Assembly: GCA_937907165.1 (NCBI GenBank)
Contig: CALCUH010000130.1
Coordinates: forward strand, 1-11,526
Direction of reading: 5' to 3'
DNA length: 11,526 nt
Origin: an uncultured Bacteroidales bacterium
GTDB lineage: Bacteria > Bacteroidota > Bacteroidia > Bacteroidales > Paludibacteraceae
The first letter of the stretch is position 1, and every line of letters starts with the position of its first letter. Shown one piece after another: positions 6,388 to 11,526 of this stretch. Made by a program: the position numbers and the translations under genes. Below the pieces are notes generated by a model that saw only the letters and a list, made by a program, of their open reading frames with translations, was not told where the DNA came from and ran no database searches.

Positions 6388-6430
6388 ATGAAGAATGTTT
6401 TTTATTGATACTATGTTGACTTCATCGTAA

Positions 6431-6438
6431 CAAAATTA
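6431..6438 (-). promoter_or_regulatory. Candidate -7 element for the Cys-rich/radical SAM operon
   Basis: On the minus strand TAATTTTG matches TAnnTTTG. Transcription would start near 6424, about 37 bases before the start codon and just past the purA terminator. No clear TTTG is seen 19-21 bases upstream, so the call rests on the -7 box and position. Confidence 0.4.
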
Positions 6439-6480
6439 GCAAAAATAGCAGTTCTGTCATCTATTTCATCGCTCTATTGG

Positions 6481-6516
6481 ATATAAAAAAGGCGGATACG
6501 ATCGCGCATCCGCCTT
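6481..6516 (-). terminator. Intrinsic terminator of purA
   Basis: AAGGCGGAT (6489-6497) and ATCCGCCTT (6508-6516) form a perfect nine-pair stem around a ten-base loop. On the minus strand the stem runs straight into TTTTTTATAT. It lies 23 bases after the purA stop and closes the pseudouridine synthase-purA operon. Confidence 0.9.
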
Positions 6517-6538
6517 GCTAGTTATATCGGAACCCGAA

Positions 6539-7816
6539 TTACTCGAATTCGCGGTATCTGATGATTGTCTGCTCACGGTCTGGACCGACAGAGACGATTT
6601 TGATAGGTACTTCGAGGTAATCCTCCAAGAAGTCCAAATAAGCGTTGAACTCCTCAGGAAATTCGTTTTCGCTCTTCATCTTCGTCATGTTGGTCTTCCA
6701 ACCATCCATTTCAGCGTAGACAGGCTCAACAGAACCTTCAGTCACGTCGAATGGAAATTCGTCCGTCTCCACACCGTTCACCTTATAAGCAACGCAAGCC
6801 TTGATGGTATCGAAGCCGTCGAGCACGTCGCTCTTCATCATGATCAGTTTGGTGACACCGTTAATCATCACCGCATATTTCAAAGCCACGAGGTCAATCC
6901 AACCGCAGCGGCGTTCACGACCTGTTACGGCACCGTATTCATGACCGAGGTCACGGATTGTCTTGCCAGTCTCGTCGAACAATTCCGTAGGGAAAGGACC
7001 AGAACCGACACGTGTACAGTAAGCCTTGAAGATACCGAAGACGTCACCGATTTTGTTTGGAGCGACGCCAAGACCCGTACAAGCGCCTGCGCAGATAGTG
7101 TTGGAAGAGGTGACGAACGGATAAGAACCGAAGTCAACATCCAACATCGTACCTTGGGCACCCTCAGCGAGGATGGTCTTGCCCTCAGCGAGCATACCGT
7201 TCAACTCATATTCGCTATCGATGAATTGGAACTCCTTCAATTTAGCCACACCCTCAAACCAATCTTTCTCAATTGGAGCGAGGTCATATTGGAAGTCGTA
7301 ATGACTCAAAATCTCTTTGTGTCTTGCGATCGCCTTGTTGTATTTCTCTTCGAAATTATTCAACAAATCACCCACACGAAGTCCGTTACGGCTGATTTTA
7401 TCAGTGTAAGTAGGACCGATACCCTTTCCTGTTGTACCGATTTTAGACGAACCCTTAGCGGATTCGTATGCGGCATCCAATAGACGGTGAGTAGGCAAGA
7501 TAAGATGAGCCTTTTTGGAGATGAACAATCTTTTCTTCAAATCATGTCCTGATTTCTCCAATTCCTCCACCTCTTTTTTGAAAAGAGCTGGATCGAGCAC
7601 TACACCATTACCAATCACATTCACCTTTCCGCCTTGGAAGATACCAGACGGAATGGAGCGCAACACATACTTTTGTCCTTCAAATTCAAGAGTATGTCCG
7701 GCATTTGGTCCACCTTGGAAGCGAGTCACAACATCATAGCCCGGCGTCAAGACGTCGACCACTTTGCCTTTACCCTCATCTCCCCATTGGAGACCCAACA
7801 ATACGTCAACTTTCAT
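6539..7816 (-). CDS. purA: Adenylosuccinate synthetase
   Basis: A 425-residue, full-length PurA. It joins IMP and aspartate with GTP hydrolysis to give adenylosuccinate, the first committed step from IMP to AMP, in the cytoplasm. Signatures: QWGDEGKGK at residues 10-18 (catalytic Asp13), GGPNAGHT with catalytic His41, the TTGKGIGPTYTDK segment, RRCGWIDLV and the guanine-specificity motif KSDVLDG. Residue numbering of the catalytic Asp and His equals that of the E. coli enzyme. It starts 17 bases after the stop of the pseudouridine synthase gene with no promoter seen between, so both are likely one transcript, and a strong terminator follows. Nothing unusual in the protein. Confidence 0.98.
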   Translation of the reverse strand: MKVDVLLGLQWGDEGKGKVVDVLTPGYDVVTRFQGGPNAGHTLEFEGQKYVLRSIPSGIFQGGKVNVIGNGVVLDPALFKKEVEELEKSGHDLKKRLFISKKAHLILPTHRLLDAAYESAKGSSKIGTTGKGIGPTYTDKISRNGLRVGDLLNNFEEKYNKAIARHKEILSHYDFQYDLAPIEKDWFEGVAKLKEFQFIDSEYELNGMLAEGKTILAEGAQGTMLDVDFGSYPFVTSSNTICAGACTGLGVAPNKIGDVFGIFKAYCTRVGSGPFPTELFDETGKTIRDLGHEYGAVTGRERRCGWIDLVALKYAVMINGVTKLIMMKSDVLDGFDTIKACVAYKVNGVETDEFPFDVTEGSVEPVYAEMDGWKTNMTKMKSENEFPEEFNAYLDFLEDYLEVPIKIVSVGPDREQTIIRYREFE

Positions 7817-7833
7817 TTGATATACATTTTATG

Positions 7834-9204
7834 TTACTCGAATGCGCCCATGCGCAACATATTCACTTCTTTCTCGGAGAGGAATCTCCACTGACCGCGT
7901 TTCAGGTTCTTCTTGGTCAAACCAGCGAAGTATACCCTATCCAAACGCATCACTTTATAACCTAAGTGCTCGAAGATACGACGTACGATACGGTTTCTTC
8001 CGGAGTGGATTTCGATACCGATCTTTCTGTGCTCGTCCTCGTCCAAGAAACTGATTTCGTCAGCCTTGATCTCACCATCTTCCAACATGATACCAGCCAA
8101 TATCTGGTCGTAGTCGTCTTGGGTAAGACCCTTGTCCAAAGTCACTTGGTAAATCTTCTTCTTGTTATATTTAGGGTGAGTCAATTTAGCTGCCAAATCA
8201 CCATCGTTGGTGAGGAGCAATACACCCGTCGTGTTCCTGTCTAGACGACCTACTGGGTAGATACGTTCGTGGCAAGCGTTCTTAACGATATCCAAAACCG
8301 TCAATTTTGCGTATGGATCATCGTTGGAAGTCACACAATCCTTTGGCTTGTTGAGCAACAAATAGATTCTCTTATCAGGAGAAACCAATTGGTCGTGGAT
8401 CATCACCTTGTCGCCGCGGAGAATCTTCGTACCCAATTCGGTTACGTTCACACCGTTCACAGTGACAACACCAGCTTGAATCAGCTCGTCAGCTTCACGA
8501 CGTGAGCAGATACCTGCGTTGGCGAGGAATTTGTTCAAACGAATCTGCTCGTTTGGATCCTCCACGATGGAACGATACTCGATCGGTCTGGTGATATTTT
8601 TGAATTGCTTGTTGTTGCCGCCTTTTTTGAAGCCGCCACGATTGTTCGGACGTTGACCGCCATTGTTATAACCGCCGCGATTGTTGTTGTATCCGCCGCG
8701 ATTGTTGTTATAGCCGCCACGGTTGTTGTTGTATCCGCCACGGTTGTTGTTATAGCCGCCACGGTTGTTGTTGTATCCGCCACGGTTGTTGTTGTAGCCG
8801 CCACGGTTGTTGTTATAGCCGCCACGGTTGTTGTAGCCACCGTTGTTTCCGCCGTTTTCATAGTCACCGCCTTGGTTGTCGTTGTTGCGGTAATTGTTAT
8901 AACCGCCGCGGTTGTAGCCACCACCATTGTTGTTGTCATAGCCGCCGTTGTTGTAGCGGTTATTCGGACGATACGGACGATTGTTCTGGTATTCGCCGTC
9001 GTTCTCCATATTAAAACGGGTGGATTCGCCGATTCTTCTTCTCGGACGTTTAGCCGAAGGATCAGCATTGTTTCTTACTACCCTATTTTCGTCATTGAAA
9101 TTAGGATTGAAACTCTTTCTTTCTTTTTGGATTTCTCCGTCATTGTTTTCGGCATTGTAGTTCCTCCCGGAATCTTTTTGCCATTCTTCTTCGTTAGGAT
9201 ACAT
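7834..9204 (-). CDS. RsuA/RluB-family rRNA pseudouridine synthase with Asn/Gly/Arg-rich repeat N-terminus
   Basis: A 456-residue protein. Residues about 218-456 are a complete pseudouridine synthase of the RsuA/RluB/RluE/RluF family: an S4 RNA-binding domain (IRLNKFLANAGICSRREADELI, residues 221-242), then the catalytic domain with LLNKPKDCVTS and the motif YPVGRLDRNTTGVLLLTNDG holding catalytic Asp322, and the GRNRIVRRIFEHLGY segment near the C-terminus. It isomerises a uridine in rRNA; by similarity a large-subunit site is likely, but the exact position cannot be assigned. The first 217 residues are low-complexity and rich in N, G, Y and R, with seven GGYNNNR repeats at about 128-176 flanked by degenerate units, ending in a basic stretch. 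This resembles an RGG-box disordered RNA-binding tail. Family members usually have about 240-300 residues, so the extension nearly doubles the protein. It leads the operon with purA. Confidence 0.93.
   Translation of the reverse strand: MYPNEEEWQKDSGRNYNAENNDGEIQKERKSFNPNFNDENRVVRNNADPSAKRPRRRIGESTRFNMENDGEYQNNRPYRPNNRYNNGGYDNNNGGGYNRGGYNNYRNNDNQGGDYENGGNNGGYNNRGGYNNNRGGYNNNRGGYNNNRGGYNNNRGGYNNNRGGYNNNRGGYNNNRGGYNNGGQRPNNRGGFKKGGNNKQFKNITRPIEYRSIVEDPNEQIRLNKFLANAGICSRREADELIQAGVVTVNGVNVTELGTKILRGDKVMIHDQLVSPDKRIYLLLNKPKDCVTSNDDPYAKLTVLDIVKNACHERIYPVGRLDRNTTGVLLLTNDGDLAAKLTHPKYNKKKIYQVTLDKGLTQDDYDQILAGIMLEDGEIKADEISFLDEDEHRKIGIEIHSGRNRIVRRIFEHLGYKVMRLDRVYFAGLTKKNLKRGQWRFLSEKEVNMLRMGAFE
8681..8827 (-). 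repeat. 21-bp in-frame tandem repeat (seven units)
   Basis: Seven consecutive 21-base units (8681-8701 through 8807-8827) encode GGYNNNR on the minus strand, with partial units on both sides. Units differ at a few synonymous sites: most alternate between GTATCC and ATAGCC forms on the plus strand (units 8681-8785), which suggests expansion as 42-base pairs of units. Being a multiple of three, unit gain or loss keeps the frame. Confidence 0.95.
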
Positions 9205-9345
9205 AATTTACTATTAAATAAAAAAATACATTATATGTAATAATTCAATTTTTTCCATTTAGGCCTTCCCAAAGTGGGGGGATTCATTTTCAAACAGTGC
9301 TATTCCCTTTTTGTTTTCTTCGTTCCTCCACATCCTATAGCCTCG

Positions 9346-9353
9346 CAAAGATA
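9346..9353 (-). promoter_or_regulatory. Candidate -7 element of the pseudouridine synthase-purA operon
   Basis: On the minus strand TATCTTTG, in the context TAGTATCTTTGCGAGG, matches TAnnTTTG. A start near 9340 would give a leader of about 135 bases. The -33 region lacks a clear TTTG, so this may be a weak or activated promoter. Confidence 0.45.
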
Positions 9354-9394
9354 CTATTTTTTTTAGAAATAGTCCTTTTTAATTACTTTTTTTA

Positions 9395-9422
9395 TCAGAA
9401 AGTTTCTGAATATGTATATTCA
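9395..9422. promoter_or_regulatory. Two overlapping palindromes upstream of the operon promoter
   Basis: TCAGAAA-G-TTTCTGA (9395-9409) and TGAATAT-GT-ATATTCA (9407-9422) are both perfect inverted repeats and share three bases. They sit about 55-80 bases upstream of the presumed start near 9340, where an activator or repressor could bind. No factor can be named. Confidence 0.3.
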
Positions 9423-9649
9423 TAACGGCGAATGGTGGCGGTTATTGTTGGAATGAAGTTGTTTTTATAAATGTTTAGGTGAAACTTTGGGGTACTCTTG
9501 CATTTTTTCCCCTTTATATAATGCCATATTGTTAGGAAGTTTTGTAACGATTTAGTCTCATGTTTGACCAATCGTTAAAACTTTTTGTAAATGTATATAT
9601 GTGTAAAAACATTTTAGTAATTAGCCACAATTAGGGTTCGCATAAGGAC

Positions 9650-9680
9650 AAAAAAAAAGGAGGTAAATCCCCCTCTTTCT
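9650..9680 (-). terminator. Intrinsic terminator (small RNA or SDR transcript)
   Basis: The stem AAAGAGG / CCTC(C)TTT is followed by a run of nine T on the minus strand (nine A at 9650-9658 on the plus strand). It is the first good terminator after the SDR gene, but nearly 290 bases past its stop. Confidence 0.6.
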
Positions 9681-9840
9681 TTTGCAAACTAACTGAGTTT
9701 TCCAAATCAAAGTTTAGTTACGTGGTTTTCTAAAAGTTATTCAATATATAGTTTTCATAAAATCTACATCCAAATGTAATCGGGAAACCTATAATGCTTT
9801 TCTGCTCTAGTTTAACTCCCAATTGACACTTGCAAATATA
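9650..9840 (-). ncRNA. Candidate small non-coding transcription unit
   Basis: On the minus strand a perfect -7 box TATATTTG (9840-9833) is followed after about 150 bases by a terminator: AAAGAGG (9678-9672) pairs with CCTC-C-TTT (9662-9655, one bulge), then T9 ends at 9650. The implied RNA runs from about 9827 to 9650, near 175-180 bases, with no open frame of note. Internal pairing is plausible, for example AACTAA with TTAGTT (about 9719-9714 and 9692-9687), and AAACTA near the 5' end with TAGTTT near the 3' end. Its size and closed-end layout recall 6S-type RNAs, but I cannot assign a family. It might alternatively be only the tail of the SDR transcript. Confidence 0.35.
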
Positions 9841-9966
9841 GAGTAGAATGAGATTTCGGATATGTAATATTGTTTCAGATATATGGACAAAACCTTCAAA
9901 TGATATGGATAAATCATATGGAAAATTTTACAACATTCTGATTTATAATATTATATATCATAACTA

Positions 9967-10791
9967 TCATGAATATAATTTATCAACCACAAATAAAAGG
10001 AAGCGATTTGGAACCAATCTGAATATGAAAGAAATGAGTTTGTAGCTGATGCCCGGAATGGTCACCAGATCCATTTTTTTCTTCTTCAATTGGGTCAAAA
10101 TTGCCTTTGAGATCTCCACGGGTGCCATGCCGTTTTGTTCGTCATGTGCCATCACATCAACCGCTTTTTTCATCTTTTCGGTATAGGCTGATTCCGGAGA
10201 GAGTGCTGCCTGGGTAAATTTCCTCGAAGCGGTGAAATCCGTCTTCGCATCGCCCGGAAGCACGCAACAGCATTGCACGTTAAATTGCTTCATTTCGATG
10301 GAGAGCGTTTGTGAGTAAATCTTAATCGCCGCCTTGCTGGCTGAATAGAATCCCTGGTATGGAATTGGTATGAATCCGGCCACGGATGAGGTGGTGACAA
10401 TCTTTCCCCTCATTTGTTCCCTCATGATGGGTAGTACGGCGTGGACTACGTTCACCGTACCGAAGAAGTTGGTCTCAAACTGGTAGCGGACCTCATCCAG
10501 TGAGGTGTCCTCTATTGACCCGGCGATTCCGTTACCCGCATTGCAGATGAGGATGTCGATGCGTCCCTGTTCTTGTTTGATGCGAGCGACTGCGGATTCG
10601 ACGCTTTGCAGATTGGTGACGTCCATTTGCAGCGGGATTATTTCTCCCCCACTCGTCTCGTCACGTTTGCTTTCCGCTAATCTGCGGGAGGCGGAATAGA
10701 CTCTATACCCGTTCGCCATCAGCAATTCTGCTGTGGCTTTTCCCAGACCGGCGCTTCCGCCAGTTAGAAGGACAATGTTTTCTTTCTCCAT
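9967..10791 (-). CDS. Short-chain dehydrogenase/reductase (SDR family oxidoreductase)
   Basis: A 274-residue classical SDR, an NAD(P)-dependent oxidoreductase of unknown substrate. The Rossmann fold is seen in TGGSAGLGKA (residues 10-19), MDVTN (56-60), CNAGNG (83-88, the NAG motif) and N108. The catalytic set is complete: Ser136 in TTSSVAG, Tyr149 and Lys153 (YSASK), followed by the PG motif at 179-180. The SASRR after the second strand, with basic residues, favours NADP(H) over NAD. The C-terminal 40 residues, KLISFIFRLVPNRFLLFVVDKL, are hydrophobic and may touch a membrane or a lipid-like substrate, as in retinol/sphingolipid-type SDRs. It starts 75 bases after the MBL-fold gene on the same strand and no promoter box is visible between them, so co-transcription is likely. 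Confidence 0.93.
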   Translation of the reverse strand: MEKENIVLLTGGSAGLGKATAELLMANGYRVYSASRRLAESKRDETSGGEIIPLQMDVTNLQSVESAVARIKQEQGRIDILICNAGNGIAGSIEDTSLDEVRYQFETNFFGTVNVVHAVLPIMREQMRGKIVTTSSVAGFIPIPYQGFYSASKAAIKIYSQTLSIEMKQFNVQCCCVLPGDAKTDFTASRKFTQAALSPESAYTEKMKKAVDVMAHDEQNGMAPVEISKAILTQLKKKKMDLVTIPGISYKLISFIFRLVPNRFLLFVVDKLYS

Positions 10792-10866
10792 TTGATGATT
10801 ATGTGAATTAAGTACCTATGTTACAAACTCACGTGAGGAGTTGATGGTACTGATTGTTTTTCAGAC

Positions 10867-11526
10867 TTATAGGTTGAACAACATTCCGTCGTTCCTTTTC
10901 AACACAATAACTTCCGAATCGGTTTTGATGGCTTTTTGTATGGTTTCCAAAGCTAACTCAGGCGTGTTATTCGTTTTGCTCAGGTGGCAAAGGAATATTT
11001 TTTTAAGGAATGCGGGTGCGTTCTCCGCCAATACTTCCGCAGCCTGCCTGTTGTTCAGATGACCGCCGCTTCCCATGATACGGACCTTCAGTTGAGGTGC
11101 GTATGGTCCTGATTTCAACATATCTTCGTCGTGGTTCGCCTCAATCACGAGGTAATCCGAGATGGATATGTAATTGCGCAATTCGTCGGTCACGCAGCCT
11201 ATATCGGTGGCTAACGTGAAACGAGTGTTGCCATGTTTGATGAAGAAACCGTTGTTGTCCTTGCTGTCATGTGGTATGAAGAAGGGGGTGATGGAGAATC
11301 TGCCTATCTCGAGCGGAACTCCTCTTGTCAGAAAATGTTGGTTCCAAGGAGAGACCTTTTCTGTGATGCCGTAGTTGTTGTTGATTCCCTCGTGGGAAGC
11401 TTGCGTGGCGAAGATGGGTAGGTGCTGTTTCTCGCTGAAGAAACCTACGGAACGCACATGGTCGAAGTGGTCGTGTGTGACGAGCACAGCCTTAATCTTC
11501 CCCATGGGAACCCCGATTTGCTCCAT
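10867..11526 (-). CDS. MBL-fold metallohydrolase (YycJ/WalJ-like), 5'-truncated by the window
   Basis: At least 219 codons are visible up to the window edge. The terminal Met codon at 11526-11524 is probably internal, because the family usually begins some 45 residues earlier with a GSSGN motif that is absent here. The metallo-beta-lactamase fold is clear: THDHFDH (residues 17-23) supplies the HxHxDH metal ligands, with further ligands likely at His86 (IPHDS), Asp108 (LATDIG) and His181 (CHLSKTNN). The GSGGHLNN segment and LCHLSKTNNTPE ending match the YycJ/WalJ group of cytoplasmic metal-dependent hydrolases/5'-3' exonucleases linked to DNA repair and cell-wall stress in Firmicutes. The role in Bacteroidetes is less clear. 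It leads into the SDR gene. Confidence 0.9.
   Translation of the reverse strand: MEQIGVPMGKIKAVLVTHDHFDHVRSVGFFSEKQHLPIFATQASHEGINNNYGITEKVSPWNQHFLTRGVPLEIGRFSITPFFIPHDSKDNNGFFIKHGNTRFTLATDIGCVTDELRNYISISDYLVIEANHDEDMLKSGPYAPQLKVRIMGSGGHLNNRQAAEVLAENAPAFLKKIFLCHLSKTNNTPELALETIQKAIKTDSEVIVLKRNDGMLFNL

Larger units (their letters stand above)
9205..9966. other. 762-bp intergenic region
   Basis: No convincing protein gene is present; short open frames here lack coding character. From right to left it holds an A/T-rich tail after the SDR gene (9841-9966), a candidate minus-strand small RNA unit (9650-9840), an unremarkable stretch (9423-9649), two overlapping palindromes (9395-9422), a -7 box (9346-9353) and the long leader of the pseudouridine synthase gene (9205-9340). 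I see no IS remnants or tRNA. Confidence 0.6.

Noticed and set aside
6515..7483. Long plus-strand open frame (322 codons) antisense to purA
   Set aside because: It is a shadow of purA, whose catalytic motifs are intact on the minus strand; the plus-strand translation has no recognisable domain.
8681..8827. CRISPR-like array
   Set aside because: Units are contiguous 21-mers without spacers and lie in frame inside a gene.
8605..9240. Plus-strand V/A/T/I-rich open frame resembling a membrane protein
   Set aside because: It is the reverse complement of the GGYNNNR repeat region; the hydrophobic pattern is a by-product of the repeat.
9848..10045. 65-codon plus-strand open frame after the small RNA candidate
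   Set aside because: It overlaps the 3' end of the SDR gene, is dominated by A/T-rich codons and has no promoter or recognisable domain.
10826..10842. AACTC/GAGTT inverted repeat with CTCACGTGAG core as terminator of the MBL-fold gene
   Set aside because: The stem is short, the loop choice ambiguous and no T run follows on the minus strand; it was not strong enough to list.

Overview
The window looks like a chromosomal segment of a Bacteroidales (Bacteroidota) bacterium. Evidence: several candidate promoters match the Bacteroidetes form (TTTG near -33, TAnnTTTG near -7), starts lack strong Shine-Dalgarno sequences and sit in A/T-rich leaders, and the protein families (short Crp/Fnr regulators, a secreted FN3/zincin/beta-trefoil protein with a C-terminal sorting-like domain, an Asn/Gly-rich RNA pseudouridine synthase) are typical of the group. 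The genus cannot be fixed by eye.

Layout, plus strand (1-5365): the 3' part of an M23 (LytM-type) peptidoglycan peptidase gene (1-519); an A/T-rich regulatory gap (520-729) with a 17-bp dyad and two overlapping candidate promoters; two tandem Crp/Fnr-family regulators (730-1329, 1345-1950) closed by an intrinsic terminator; then a long secreted multidomain metalloprotease-like gene (2101-5365) broken by a frameshift at about 3980. The break coincides with a 25-bp segment bounded by an 8-bp direct repeat; removing it in silico restores one open frame of about 1079 residues. Its terminator lies inside the 3' end of the convergent gene.

Layout, minus strand (11526-5397): an MBL-fold hydrolase, cut by the window edge, followed by a short-chain dehydrogenase; a 762-bp gap (9205-9966) holding a candidate small RNA unit, overlapping palindromes and a -7 box; an operon of an RsuA/RluB-type pseudouridine synthase with a 7-residue tandem repeat region followed by purA, ended by a strong terminator; and a two-gene operon of a small cysteine-rich protein and a radical SAM activase-like enzyme separated by one base.

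Most of the window is ordinary housekeeping and regulation. The places most worth a second look are the repeat-bounded frameshift in the secreted protease, the Cys-rich protein/radical SAM pair, the repeat-rich N-terminus of the pseudouridine synthase, and the putative non-coding transcription unit at 9650-9840. No CRISPR array, tRNA, rRNA or insertion sequence was seen.
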